Positions 48,114-57,560 of a stretch of DNA of 64,000 bases are shown piece by piece. The position numbers were made by a program, and so were the translations under genes. This DNA is from Pseudomonas zanjanensis. Lineage in GTDB: Bacteria > Pseudomonadota > Gammaproteobacteria > Pseudomonadales > Pseudomonadaceae. The notes beneath the pieces are model-generated. The model worked only from the letters and a program-made list of their open reading frames with translations. It was not told where the DNA came from and ran no database searches. The stretch is from NCBI RefSeq assembly GCF_014268745.2, contig NZ_JABWRB020000002.1, positions 186,001 through 250,000 on the forward strand, in the 5' to 3' direction. Within the stretch, counting starts at the first letter, position 1, and the number at the start of each line of letters is the position of its first letter.

Positions 48114-48733
48114 GATTGGCCTCCACGCAAAGTAAGGTAAAAGTGATGCAGGCGCTCGACCTCGCTGTGCAGCCAGGCGAGGTCGCGGTCGTTGACCACC
48201 ACGTCGTCGGCATGGCTCAGGCGATCCTGGCGGCTGGATTGGGCCTTGAGGATCGCTTGGACCTGCTGCTCGCTGGTCTGGTCGCGCTGTAAGGTACGTT
48301 CGATCTGCAATTGTTCTGGCGCGTCGATCACCAGGATCCGCTGGGTCATGGCGTACTGGCCTGACTCGATCAACAGCGGCGACACCAGGATCGCGTAGGG
48401 CGATTGTGCCTGGGCCAGGTGATGGGCGATTTCCTCGGCGATCAACGGATGCAGCAGTGCTTCGAGCCAGCGGCGTTCCTCGGCCTGCTCGAAAATCAGC
48501 TTGCGCAGCGCCGTACGGTCCAGGGCGCCGTCGGCCTGTAATACGCCTGGGCCGAAGTGTTCGGCGATTTTCGCCAGCGCCGGGCGCCCGGGCTCGACCA
48601 CCCAGCGTGCGGCGTGATCGGCGTCGACGGCGTGCACACCCAGATCGATAAAATGCTGGGCCGCCGCGCTCTTGCCGCTGCCGATGCCGCCGGTCAGGCC
48701 GAGGATCCAGGGTTTTTCCAAAGGGTTATTCAT
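48110..48733 (-). CDS. coaE: dephospho-CoA kinase CoaE
   Basis: The 207-residue P-loop kinase makes the last step of coenzyme A synthesis. The Walker A is GGIGSGKS (residues 15-22), followed by DADHAARWVVEPG and the lid motif RDQTSEQQVQAILKAQSSRQ. It lies 12 bases after pilD and overlaps yacG. Confidence 0.95.
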   Translation of the reverse strand: MNNPLEKPWILGLTGGIGSGKSAAAQHFIDLGVHAVDADHAARWVVEPGRPALAKIAEHFGPGVLQADGALDRTALRKLIFEQAEERRWLEALLHPLIAEEIAHHLAQAQSPYAILVSPLLIESGQYAMTQRILVIDAPEQLQIERTLQRDQTSEQQVQAILKAQSSRQDRLSHADDVVVNDRDLAWLHSEVERLHHFYLTLRGGQS

Positions 48734-48745
48734 AAAAGATCGACA

Positions 48746-49615
48746 TTAGAAACCGACAGACTGCCAGTAGAAGTCGGTTATTTGACCACCCCAGAGCAAG
48801 GCAATCCAGCCGGCAATGGCCAGATAAGGCCCAAAGGGGATTTGTGTCGACCCGGGCGCGTCACGCAGGCGCAGCACAATGACCCCGATAACGGCGCCCA
48901 CCAGCGACGACAAGAGCAGCGTCAGCGGCAGGATTTGCCAACCGCCCCAGGCGCCCACCATCGCCAGCAGCTTGAAGTCCCCGTAGCCCATGCCTTCCTT
49001 GCCGGTGATCAGCTTGAACACCCAGAACACCGACCACAGCGCCAGGTAGCCGGCCACCGCGCCCCACATCGCTTGGTCCAAGGGAACGAACAGGCCGAAG
49101 CTGTTGACGATCAAGCCCAGCCACAACAACGGCAGCACCAAGGTATCGGGCAGCAATTGATGCTCGGCGTCGATCAGGCTCATGCCCAGCAGGCCCCAGG
49201 TCAACACCATCACCATGCCGGCCTGCCAGCCAAAGCCGAAATGCCAGGCGACGAACGCCGACAACGCGCCGCAGGCCACTTCGGTCAGGGGGTAACGCTT
49301 GCCAATGGGCGCGGCGCAGCTCGAACAGCGGCCGCGCAACATCACGTAGCTGAGCACGGGGATGTTTTCCCAGGCGCGGATGCGATGGTCGCAGTGCGGG
49401 CACTGGGAGTGGGGCAACATCAGGTTATAGACCGGCCCCGGAGCCTCAGCCGGCAGGCCCAGCAAATCGTGGGCTTGCGAGCGCCATTCGCGGTCGAGCA
49501 TCTTCGGCAGGCGCCACACCAGCACGTTGAGGAAGCTGCCGATGATCAGGCCGAGCAATGCCGCAACGAGCACGAAAGCCAGGGGGTACAGCACGAAAAA
49601 TTCGCTCAAGGGCAT
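48746..49615 (-). CDS. pilD: prepilin peptidase/N-methyltransferase PilD
   Basis: The 289-residue inner-membrane aspartyl protease cleaves and methylates prepilins (and type II secretion pseudopilins). The zinc-binding Cys pairs are C72/C75 and C97/C100; the catalytic Asp residues are D149 (SLIDAE) and D213 (GYGDFKLL). About seven membrane segments follow. Its start at 49615 sits beside the pilC stop. It should process PilA, FimU, PilV, PilW, PilX, PilE and FimT encoded in this window. Confidence 0.95.
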   Translation of the reverse strand: MPLSEFFVLYPLAFVLVAALLGLIIGSFLNVLVWRLPKMLDREWRSQAHDLLGLPAEAPGPVYNLMLPHSQCPHCDHRIRAWENIPVLSYVMLRGRCSSCAAPIGKRYPLTEVACGALSAFVAWHFGFGWQAGMVMVLTWGLLGMSLIDAEHQLLPDTLVLPLLWLGLIVNSFGLFVPLDQAMWGAVAGYLALWSVFWVFKLITGKEGMGYGDFKLLAMVGAWGGWQILPLTLLLSSLVGAVIGVIVLRLRDAPGSTQIPFGPYLAIAGWIALLWGGQITDFYWQSVGF

Positions 49616-49616
49616 G

Positions 49617-50834
49617 TCAGATCGCAGAGCCGAGTTGAAAGATGGGCAAGTACATGGCAACCACCAGGCCACCGACGACGATCCCCAGGATCACCATGAT
49701 GAAGGGTTCCATCAGGCTGGTGAGGTTGTCCACCAGATTGTCCACTTCGGCCTCATAAAAGCTCGCGACCTTGTCGAGCATGTCGTCCAGCGCGCCGGAT
49801 TCCTCGCCGATGGCGGTCATCTGGATGGCCAGGTTCGGAAAGATCCCCGACGCGCGCATGGAAAAATTCAACTGCATGCCGGTGGAGACGTCCTGGCGGA
49901 TGCGCTGCACGGCGCGCTTGAATACCACGTTGCCGGTGGCGCCCGACACCGAATCGAGGGCTTCGACCAGCGGCACGCCGGCGGCGAAGGTGGTCGAGAG
50001 CGTGCGGGCAAAGCGAGCCACCGCGGACTTGTACATCAAGGTGCCGATCAAGGGGAGCTTGAGTAGCCATTTGTCCCGCCAGTCACGAAACGCCTGGGAC
50101 CGCTTGAGGGCATATTTCACCCCGAAAAACGCCCCGGCCAAACCGCCCAGCAGCATCCACCACCACTCCTGCATGAGCTCCGACAGGCCGATGACCATCA
50201 CCGTGAAGGCCGGCAGCTGCGCCCCGAACCCGGAGAAGACCGATTCGAACTGCGGCACCACCTTGACCAGCAGGATGCCCGTGACCACCGCTGCGACGAG
50301 TATCACCGCCGTCGGGTAAGTCATGGCTTTCTTGATCTTGGCCTTGAGGGCTTCGCTCTTTTCCTTGTAGGTCGCGACCCGGTCCAGCAGCGTATCCAGG
50401 GCGCCGGCCTGTTCGCCGGCGTCCACCAGGTTGCAGTACAGCTCGTCGAAATACTGCGGGCATTTGCGCAGCGAGGCGGCGAAGCTGTTGCCGGCGGCAA
50501 CTTCCTGCTTCACCGTATCCACCAGTTTGCGCATGTTGGGGTTGTCGAAGCCCTCGCCGATGATGTCGAACGCTTGCAACAGCGGTACGCCAGCCTTGAG
50601 CATCGTGGCCATCTGGCGGGTGAAGAGGGCGATGTCCAGCGGCTTGATGCGCTTGCCCTTGCTGAATATCGAGGTGGATTTCTTGCGGACCTTCTCCGGG
50701 TTGATGCCTTGCTTGCGCAGTTGTGCCTTGACCCGGGCCGGGCTCTGGCCCGTCAGCTCACCGGTCATTTTCGTGCCTTTGCGGTCCTTGCCTTCCCAGG
50801 TGTACACATCGGTTTTGACTGCCTTGACCGCCAT
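49617..50834 (-). CDS. pilC: type IV pilus inner-membrane platform protein PilC
   Basis: The 405-residue GspF-family protein has two repeated T2SSF domains (FTRQMATMLKAGVPLLQAFD and FARTLSTTFAAGVPLVEALD) and three membrane segments (about residues 170-195, 220-240, 375-400). It is the platform on which PilB and PilT act. I chose ATG 50834 with AAGGA seven bases upstream; the TTG at 50840 is in frame but poorer. It overlaps pilB by a few bases if the TTG is used and otherwise follows directly. Confidence 0.94.
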   Translation of the reverse strand: MAVKAVKTDVYTWEGKDRKGTKMTGELTGQSPARVKAQLRKQGINPEKVRKKSTSIFSKGKRIKPLDIALFTRQMATMLKAGVPLLQAFDIIGEGFDNPNMRKLVDTVKQEVAAGNSFAASLRKCPQYFDELYCNLVDAGEQAGALDTLLDRVATYKEKSEALKAKIKKAMTYPTAVILVAAVVTGILLVKVVPQFESVFSGFGAQLPAFTVMVIGLSELMQEWWWMLLGGLAGAFFGVKYALKRSQAFRDWRDKWLLKLPLIGTLMYKSAVARFARTLSTTFAAGVPLVEALDSVSGATGNVVFKRAVQRIRQDVSTGMQLNFSMRASGIFPNLAIQMTAIGEESGALDDMLDKVASFYEAEVDNLVDNLTSLMEPFIMVILGIVVGGLVVAMYLPIFQLGSAI

Positions 50835-50836
50835 GT

Positions 50837-52537
50837 TCAATCCTTGGTGACCCGGTTGATTTCTTCGAGGCTGGTGACGCCCTGCATCACTTTGAGCAGC
50901 CCCGATGCGCGCAGGTCATTGAAGCCGTCGTTGCGCATCTGCAGATCGATTTCCAGCGAGTTGCCCTCGGCCATGATCAACCGTTGCAGCTCGGGCGTGT
51001 TCTTGACCACTTCGTAAACCCCCACGCGCCCTTTGTAACCGTGGTTGCACTGTTCGCAACCGACCGGCTCATAGATCGTGAATGTGCCGATGCGTTCCCG
51101 GGGGAAACCTTCCTTGAGCAAGGTTTCCTCGGGAATCTCGATGGCCCTCTTGCAGTGGCTGCACAGCTTGCGCGCCAGCCGCTGGGCGATGATCAGGTGC
51201 ACGGCGGTGGCGATGTTGAACCCCGGAATGCCCATGTTCTGCAAGCGGATCAAGGTTTCGGCGGCGCTGTTGGTGTGCAGGGTGGACAGCACCAGGTGCC
51301 CGGTCTGGGCGGCCTTGATGGCGATCTCGGCGGTTTCCAGGTCGCGGATCTCGCCGACCATGATCACGTCCGGGTCCTGGCGCAGGAACGAGCGCAGGGC
51401 CTGGGCGAAGTCCAGCCCCTGGCGTGGGTTCACGTTGACCTGGTTGATGCCTTCCATGTTGATCTCCACCGGGTCTTCGGCGGTGGAAATGTTGATGTCC
51501 ACGGTGTTGAGGATGTTCAGTCCGGTGTACAGCGACACGGTCTTGCCCGAGCCGGTCGGGCCGGTGACCAGGATCAGCCCTTGCGGTTGCTTGAGGGCGG
51601 CCATGTACAGGTCTTTCTGATCCGGCTCGTAGCCCAGGGCATCGATGCCCATTTGCGCGCTGGACGGGTCGAGGATCCGGATCACCACTTTTTCGCCCCA
51701 GAGCGTGGGCAGGGTGTTGACCCGGAAGTCGATGGACTTGGTTTTCGACAGGCGCATTTTCAGCCGGCCGTCCTGGGGTTTGCGCCGCTCGGAAATATCG
51801 AGGCTGGCCATGACCTTCAGGCGGGCGGCGATGCGGGTCGCCAATTGGATCGGCGGCTTGGCCACTTCCCGCAGCATGCCGTCGGTGCGCACCCGCACCC
51901 GGTAGGTTTTTTCGTAGGGTTCGAAATGCAGGTCGGAAGAGCCGCCCTTGATCGCGTCCAGCAGCATCTTGTTGACGAAGCGCACCACGGGCGCGTCATC
52001 GGTGTCCTGGCCGCCGATGGAGTCCTGCTTGGTGTCGTCGATCGATTCGATGTCCAGGCCGTCGAGGTCGACGTCGCCCATGCCTTCCAGGCCGGTGCTA
52101 CTGGATTCGAAGAATTTTTCGATGGCGTCGCTGAGCTTGTCGTCCTCCACCAGGATGGCTTCGGTGGTCAGGCCGGTGCTGAACTGGATGTCGTTGATGG
52201 CCTGGTGATTGGTCGGGTCGGAGATGCCCACGTACAGCTTGTTGCCGCGTCGCCACAGCGGCAGGGCGTGGTGCTGGCGCACCAGTTTTTCGCTGACCAG
52301 GCCCGTGGGTTGGGCTTCCTTGTCCAGGCTGTTGAGGTCCAGCAGGGCCACGCCGAAATGCTCCGAGGCGATTTCCGCGATCTGGCGGCTCTGGACCAGT
52401 TTGTTCTGCACCAGGTAGCTGACCAGGGGGATGCGGCTGCGTTGGGCCTGTTGATACGCCTGTTGCGCACTTTGCTCGGTGAGCAGTTCGGCCAGCACCA
52501 ATTGCTTGGTCAGGCCGCTGAGGGCGATGTCATTCAT
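50837..52537 (-). CDS. pilB: type IV pilus assembly ATPase PilB
   Basis: The 566-residue GspE-type hexameric ATPase drives pilus extension. The N-terminal MshEN region spans about 1-150. Walker A GPTGSGKT is at 326-333, the Walker B region DVIMVGEIRD at 390-399, the His box is GHLVLSTLHTN, and a tetra-Cys zinc site is formed by CSHC (459-462) and CEQC. It is divergent from pilA. Confidence 0.95.
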   Translation of the reverse strand: MNDIALSGLTKQLVLAELLTEQSAQQAYQQAQRSRIPLVSYLVQNKLVQSRQIAEIASEHFGVALLDLNSLDKEAQPTGLVSEKLVRQHHALPLWRRGNKLYVGISDPTNHQAINDIQFSTGLTTEAILVEDDKLSDAIEKFFESSSTGLEGMGDVDLDGLDIESIDDTKQDSIGGQDTDDAPVVRFVNKMLLDAIKGGSSDLHFEPYEKTYRVRVRTDGMLREVAKPPIQLATRIAARLKVMASLDISERRKPQDGRLKMRLSKTKSIDFRVNTLPTLWGEKVVIRILDPSSAQMGIDALGYEPDQKDLYMAALKQPQGLILVTGPTGSGKTVSLYTGLNILNTVDINISTAEDPVEINMEGINQVNVNPRQGLDFAQALRSFLRQDPDVIMVGEIRDLETAEIAIKAAQTGHLVLSTLHTNSAAETLIRLQNMGIPGFNIATAVHLIIAQRLARKLCSHCKRAIEIPEETLLKEGFPRERIGTFTIYEPVGCEQCNHGYKGRVGVYEVVKNTPELQRLIMAEGNSLEIDLQMRNDGFNDLRASGLLKVMQGVTSLEEINRVTKD

Positions 52538-52696
52538 GGGAATACCGGACGCGGACAGTTCATGACTTATAGCCTAGTCAAGCATCCACGCCAAACCAGC
52601 GGGCCGGGGTGACAAAAAACGTCAGATAGTGCGGTTGTTGAGGTAGGACGTCGCCGTTGTGCGGGATCGACACCCTTTATTGATGGGGCTTGAGGG

Positions 52697-52714
52697 TTGG
52701 CATGTGCCCTGCAA
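52697..52714 (+). promoter_or_regulatory. sigma-54 promoter for pilA
   Basis: TTGGCATGTGCCCTGCAA has GG at -24 and GC at -12 with exactly ten bases between, close to the consensus TGGCAC-N5-TTGCA. It lies about 47 bases before the pilA ATG, as expected for a PilR/RpoN-dependent gene. Confidence 0.8.
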
Positions 52715-52760
52715 TGGCGATTTCAGGTCATGAGATTCGACTCATGCATGGGAGATGTCT

Positions 52761-53183
52761 ATGAACAAGCAAAAGGGCTTTACGCTGATCGAGCTGCTGA
52801 TCGTCGTGGCGATCATCGGCATTCTGGCGACGTTTGCGTTGCCGCAGTATTCCAAGTACCAGGCGCGGGCGAAGGTGACGGTTGGGCTGGCAGAAGCTTC
52901 TTCGTTGAAGGTGCCGGTGGAAGACCTCTTGAATAAAGGGACCACTCCAACGGCTGCCAATACGGGCGTACCGGCGTCGAGCAACAACTGCACGATGTCT
53001 GTTTCAGGTGATGCTGCTGCAGGGACGGCCAGCGTCACTTGCACCATAAAGGAAGCGCCTTCTTCCATCGTAGGTAAAACGATCATCCTCAGTCGTGCCG
53101 GGACAGGTACCTGGAGCTGCTCTTCCAATGTTGCTGAAGAGTTTTTGCCCGCAGGTGGCTGCACAGTGGCGGTTGCTCCTTGA
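52761..53183 (+). CDS. pilA: type IV major pilin PilA
   Basis: The 140-residue type IVa prepilin has the leader MNKQKG^FTLIELLIVVAIIG (Glu5 present). C77/C94 and C120/C134 can form disulfides; the second pair encloses a 13-residue loop near the C-terminus, as in the D-region of pilins. ATG 52761 follows GGAGAT; the ATG at 52755 lies inside that site. It is divergent from pilBCD behind a sigma-54 promoter. It is the most likely pilus fibre subunit. Confidence 0.92.
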   Translation: MNKQKGFTLIELLIVVAIIGILATFALPQYSKYQARAKVTVGLAEASSLKVPVEDLLNKGTTPTAANTGVPASSNNCTMSVSGDAAAGTASVTCTIKEAPSSIVGKTIILSRAGTGTWSCSSNVAEEFLPAGGCTVAVAP

Positions 53184-53208
53184 TTACCCTATCCACTGAG
53201 GTTTAGTC

Positions 53209-53295
53209 CGTGACCGCGGCGCGAGATTGCTTGCGCCGTATGGCCAACAAAAGGGCTGCTACGCAGCCCAGCGGGAGCAAGCTCCCTCGCCACAG
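53209..53295. repeat. degenerate REPIN, GAGGGAGCTTGCTCCC family
   Basis: The right arm is intact (cagcgggagcaagctccctc). The left arm (gaccgcggcgcgagattgct) is heavily changed, so the hairpin is partly lost. Confidence 0.65.
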
Positions 53296-53526
53296 AAAAC
53301 CCTTCGCAATTCAGAAGCTTAGAAAGAGGCTAAAACCCGCAAGTTGCATGTCGAAAATCGGCGGCTCATGCATTTTGCATGATTGCGGAAATTGCCGCTT
53401 CGCTTAACCTGCTGATTCATAAGCAATTTATAAATGTTTCAAAACTGGCACAGCCTTCGCACTACTCCTGTTAACCCTGCCGGGATTCATCTCCGGCGGT
53501 TTCTGAGAAAAACAGGAGTTACTCGT
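53296..53526. other. intergenic stretch before the BON gene
   Basis: AT-richer than its surroundings (gcatgattgcggaaattg, cataagcaatttataaatg). It probably carries the promoter of the BON-domain gene, but no clear -35/-10 pair stands out. Confidence 0.4.
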
Positions 53527-53880
53527 ATGAAGAAGTTCGCTATCACTGCCGCCGCTGCTACCGCTCTGACCCTGACCATGGCTAGCGCATTCGCCGAGAC
53601 CACCCAAGCGACTCAGGCGCCAATGATGCTGGCTGCAGGCGAAGTGACAGAGGCCAAAGAAGACGTTTCCGATACCTGGATCACCACCAAGGTCAAAGCT
53701 GACCTGGTCACTGAAAAAGGCATTCCAGGCACTGATATCAAAGTCGAAACCAATAAAGGTGTTGTGTCCCTGTCTTCGATGACCAAAGTCACTGAAGCAC
53801 AAAAAGACACCGCTGTGGCAATCGCCAAGAAAATCAAGGGCGTCAAGGACGTATCGGCTGACGGCCTGAAGGCCGAGTAA
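53527..53880 (+). CDS. exported BON-domain protein (OsmY-like)
   Basis: The 117-residue protein starts at ATG 53527 (GGAG upstream) with a signal peptide ending ASAFA (about residue 23). A single BON domain follows (DTWITTKVKADLVTEKGIPG, ETNKGVVSLSSMTKVTEAQK, IAKKIKGVKDVSADGLK). BON domains bind phospholipid surfaces; OsmY-like proteins are periplasmic and stress-induced. It has only one BON copy, where OsmY has two. Confidence 0.88.
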   Translation: MKKFAITAAAATALTLTMASAFAETTQATQAPMMLAAGEVTEAKEDVSDTWITTKVKADLVTEKGIPGTDIKVETNKGVVSLSSMTKVTEAQKDTAVAIAKKIKGVKDVSADGLKAE

Positions 53881-54078
53881 GGCCAAGACTTCTCGCCTGG
53901 ACTGGGAGAAGGCACGGCAAGCGGGCTGAGTCATACGCTTGCCGTTGCTTTGGAGTTCATGCGAAAGGCCATAGGGATGTGGCCATTACAGGCCTCCGGC
54001 ATTCGTGTCGGGGGCCTGTTCTATTTCAGGGTGGAAAATGTATATGGGCTGGGCAGCCAGGGAGACCGAGTTGCCCTT

Positions 54079-54161
54079 TTCGCGAGCAAGCCCGCTCCCA
54101 CAGTGAACCGAGTTTCTTCAGGAAAAATGCGATCCACTGTGGGAGCGGGCTTGCTCGCGAA
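54079..54161. repeat. REP pair in reversed (tail-first) order
   Basis: The complement arm (ttcgcgagcaagcccgctcc) precedes the forward arm, as at 42208. The spacer ends also pair (acagt/actgt). It occupies most of the gap between the BON gene and the convergent DUF2845 gene. Confidence 0.88.
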
Positions 54162-54209
54162 GGCGGCAGCACGATCAACTCATATGCTGCTGATTGTGTA
54201 GCGGCCCGG

Positions 54210-54506
54210 TCACCGCCCCCGCTTGCTGGTGATCTCCACCAGCCGATTGCCCTCGAAACGCAGGTACTGATACATGCCGTTGTTGGGGCCGTAGGTCAAT
54301 TCTTCCACCGGGTATTCTTCCCGGCGATTGACGCTGCGCTTGTAGCCCAAGTCATCCCGCGCCGCAGGCTGTCCGCACTTCTGCAGCACTTCGCTCAAGC
54401 GGTCGCCGACGCTGATCAACTGGTTGCCGCAGCGCAGCGTGGTGGCCGCCGATGCCTGGCCGGCGGCGAGCAATAGACCCAGGCCGAGCCCGTACCAGGG
54501 TTTCAT
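54210..54506 (-). CDS. DUF2845 exported protein
   Basis: The 98-residue protein starts at ATG 54506 with a signal peptide (LGLGLLLAAGQASA). The DUF2845 domain has LRCGNQLISVGDRLSEVLQK, a Cys pair (RCGN, KCGQP) and YLRFEGNRLVEI. Function unknown. It begins one base after the stop of the DUF748 gene and is likely cotranscribed with it. Confidence 0.85.
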   Translation of the reverse strand: MKPWYGLGLGLLLAAGQASAATTLRCGNQLISVGDRLSEVLQKCGQPAARDDLGYKRSVNRREEYPVEELTYGPNNGMYQYLRFEGNRLVEITSKRGR

Positions 54507-54507
54507 C

Positions 54508-57453
54508 TTATTCGGCATCCAGATGCATAGGCGTGACCACCCGGCCATCGCTTTCGGCCTGGCCGAGGCTGGCGTCGATGAAATACACGCGGTCGTCAGC
54601 CAACTGACCTTTGTCCACCAGGAAATCCTTGATGCTGCTGGCCCGTTCCTGTCCCAGTTGGCGCAACAGCACGTCGCTGCCGCTCCAGAACTTGATCACG
54701 CCTTCGCGCAGTTTCTCGATGCGCGCCGTTTTATCCAGTTGCGTCCATTCGGCCGGCGGCTGGGTCTTTAGGCGCGTGCGGTAGATGCCTTCGAGCAGCG
54801 GTGCCTTTTCATCCTCGGGCACCTCTATCAGCGAAGCCTGGGCCGGAACCTTGTCACCCCGACGCTGGAGCATCTTGTAGTAGTTGTACTGGTATTCGCG
54901 CTCCAGCCGCTGGGCCGCGAGCAATGGCCCGTCGCTGCTTTCGGCGGCGGTACCCTCGATCTCCAGGCGCAGCTCGGGCCGTTTGGCCAAGGCTTCGGAG
55001 AGTTTGAGCAGCGTGCCTTCGTTATCCTTGCTCAGATCGCTGGAGCCCGGCGCAAATGCGACGCTGCCCAGGTCTTCAGAACCGCCGCCGGCCACCAGTC
55101 CACCAATGAGCTTGAACGGCGCCTGGGCCGCGCGGACCACCAGGTTGCGCAGGGTCTGCCAGACGATCGGCATGACGCTGAATTGTGGATCGTTGAGGTT
55201 GCCGCTGACCGGCAGTTCGATGGAGATCTTGCCCTCGGAGTCCTTGAGCAGCGCGATGGCCAGTTTCAGCGGCAGGCTCACGGCGTCCGGGCTGTCGACT
55301 TTTTCCCCCAACTGCAATTGCTCGACCACCACCTTGTTGTCCGCCTGGAGCTGGCCCTTGGTGATGCGGTAATGCAGGTCGAGATTGAGTCGACCCTTGC
55401 GGATGCGATAGCCGGCGAACTTGCCGGAGTAGGGCGTCAGGGTAGTCAGCTCGACCCGCTTGAAGCTGGTGGCGATGTCGAGGCTGGCCATCGGATCGAA
55501 AGGGTTGACCGCGCCCTTGATGGTGACGGGCGCGTAACGGTCGACCTTGCCCTTGATGTCCACGCTGGCCGGTTTGGCCTGGCGGCTGTCGATGGTGCCG
55601 ATCTGGCCATTGAGTTGCTGGATGGCCGTGGCGAAGTTCGGCGTGAGGCTGAAGTCGGCGAAGTTGGCCGAACCGTCATTGATGGCGACGCCGCCGATGT
55701 GGATGCCCAGCGGTTTTTCCTGGGCCGCCGGTTTGGCCGCGGTGTTCTTCGCGCCACTGTCGGCCGGTTGCGGAATCAGCAGGTCATCGACGTTGGTGGT
55801 GCGGTCGTCATTGATCATGAACCGCGCGTAAGGCTGGAACAGGTTGACCTTGTCGATGGACAGGCTGTCGCCGTGCTGGTAGTTGAGGCCTTCGAGAACC
55901 AGCTTCTGCCACTTGAGGAAATCACGGGTCTTGAGGGTGTCGAGGGTGTGCAACTGGTCGACCTGGGCGGTGCCGGTGACCGCAAAGGCCAGCGGTTCGG
56001 TGCTCTTGAGGTCGACCGCCAGGTCGCTGCCGAGCATCCCGGAGCGCAGCTCCAGGCGAATGAACGGGTTGATGTACGCCTGGGCGACGCGCAGGTCGAT
56101 GTCCTGGGTCTTGACCTTGAGCCTGGCGCTGATCGGGTTGAGGTTGACCTCGCCGTCGGCCAGGATCTTGCCCTGCTTGCCCAGCCCGGTGTCGAGCTTG
56201 AGGGTAAAGGGCGAGCCGTTGAGGGTGTCGTAGTTCTGCAGGTCGAGGTTCAGTGGGCCGACTTCCAGTGCCACGGCAGGCTGCGCCTGGCGGTCGGCCA
56301 GGTGCACGTGGTAGTCGCGCAGTTGCACGTCCTTCAACAGCACCTGCCACGGTTGGCTCGGTGGTGCCGGTTCAGGTTTTGGCGAGTCGGCTGCCGCCGG
56401 GGCGGATGCCGGTTCAGCCTTGACCTGCGGTTTGGCCGGCTGGCTGGCGAAGAGTTTCTGCCAGTCCAGCTGCCCGTCTGCCTCGCGAGCGGCCCAGGTT
56501 TCCAGCTTCTGGCTACGGATCTTGCCCACCACCACTTGCTGCTTGGCCAGGTCTACCGTGGTTTCGCTGACATCCAGGCGCTCGAGTTTCACCAATGGAC
56601 GGCCATCGGGGGCCTTGATGGCGAAGGGCGCGACACTGACCGCGACGTTGCTGAGCAGCAGTTCGGTGCCTTTGGCCAAGTTGAGCTTGTAGTCGGTGCT
56701 GAGGTTCAGGACGCCGTTTTCCAACACCAGCGGCACCGCGTCGCGCACATAGGGCCACCAGGCTTTCATCTGGCCACCAGTGACTTTGAGCGTACCCTGG
56801 GAAGCAATTGGCGAGAGGCTGAAATTGCCGGTCCAGTCGATCTGCCCGCCCTCGGGGCCGGCGGCCACCAAGGTCATGTCGGCGTTGTCGTCGGGCAGGG
56901 TGCTGAGGTTCTTCAGCTCGAAATCGAGGGTGTCGTACAGGAACTCGATGGGCTCGCTGGGACGCAGGTCCTGGAAATGCACGTAACCGCCAGCCAACTT
57001 GATTCGATCGACCCGCAGCGGAAAAGGTTTGGCCTCGGGATCGGCGGGCGTCGGTTCGCTGGCCGGTAGCTTGAACAGGCCCAGCAGGTTTAGCTGACCG
57101 TCCTTGGTGAACACAACTTCGGTCTTGGGCTTGTCCAGCTCGATGTCGACCAGGTGCAAGGCGCCGGACCACAGGCTGTCGAGTTGCAAATTGGCGTACA
57201 GCCGTTCGAAGCCGACTTGCTCTTTGCCCGGTTCGCCGATGTTCAAGCCCCAGAGGGTGACTTCAAGGCTGAAGGGATTGAGTTCGATGCGCTGGATCTG
57301 GGCCGGTACTGTCGCAAGGGCGGCCAATTGCTGGTTGGCGATGCGCAAGGCAATGCCTGGCAGAATCAGGAAACCCAACAGGCTGTAGAGGGCCAGTGCG
57401 GTCAACAGGGCGCCGATAGCGCGAATCAATCCTTTGGGCATGTGCGGCTTCAT
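54508..57453 (-). CDS. DUF748 / AsmA-like envelope protein
   Basis: The 981-residue protein has one N-terminal membrane segment (about 8-32, AIGALLTALALYSLLGFLIL) and a very long periplasmic part of DUF748/AsmA-like repeats (LRVDRIKLAGGYVHFQDLRP, KVNLFQPYARFMINDDRTTN, ISIELPVSGNLNDPQFSVMP). The AsmA-like superfamily forms grooved beta structures that may carry phospholipids between membranes. The end (KLSEALAKRPELRLEIEGTA) resembles an OmpA-like peptidoglycan-binding region. ATG 57453 or 57441 are both possible starts. It is followed by the DUF2845 gene. Confidence 0.85.
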   Translation of the reverse strand: MKPHMPKGLIRAIGALLTALALYSLLGFLILPGIALRIANQQLAALATVPAQIQRIELNPFSLEVTLWGLNIGEPGKEQVGFERLYANLQLDSLWSGALHLVDIELDKPKTEVVFTKDGQLNLLGLFKLPASEPTPADPEAKPFPLRVDRIKLAGGYVHFQDLRPSEPIEFLYDTLDFELKNLSTLPDDNADMTLVAAGPEGGQIDWTGNFSLSPIASQGTLKVTGGQMKAWWPYVRDAVPLVLENGVLNLSTDYKLNLAKGTELLLSNVAVSVAPFAIKAPDGRPLVKLERLDVSETTVDLAKQQVVVGKIRSQKLETWAAREADGQLDWQKLFASQPAKPQVKAEPASAPAAADSPKPEPAPPSQPWQVLLKDVQLRDYHVHLADRQAQPAVALEVGPLNLDLQNYDTLNGSPFTLKLDTGLGKQGKILADGEVNLNPISARLKVKTQDIDLRVAQAYINPFIRLELRSGMLGSDLAVDLKSTEPLAFAVTGTAQVDQLHTLDTLKTRDFLKWQKLVLEGLNYQHGDSLSIDKVNLFQPYARFMINDDRTTNVDDLLIPQPADSGAKNTAAKPAAQEKPLGIHIGGVAINDGSANFADFSLTPNFATAIQQLNGQIGTIDSRQAKPASVDIKGKVDRYAPVTIKGAVNPFDPMASLDIATSFKRVELTTLTPYSGKFAGYRIRKGRLNLDLHYRITKGQLQADNKVVVEQLQLGEKVDSPDAVSLPLKLAIALLKDSEGKISIELPVSGNLNDPQFSVMPIVWQTLRNLVVRAAQAPFKLIGGLVAGGGSEDLGSVAFAPGSSDLSKDNEGTLLKLSEALAKRPELRLEIEGTAAESSDGPLLAAQRLEREYQYNYYKMLQRRGDKVPAQASLIEVPEDEKAPLLEGIYRTRLKTQPPAEWTQLDKTARIEKLREGVIKFWSGSDVLLRQLGQERASSIKDFLVDKGQLADDRVYFIDASLGQAESDGRVVTPMHLDAE

Positions 57454-57560
57454 CTAGGTGTGAATTCGGAGTGCCTTGGAGTATGGCATGCGTTTACGGT
57501 TCCGAAGCCACTGTGATTTATGAGATTTATCTGGTTTCCCTGTGAGAATCAGTCCGGGGC

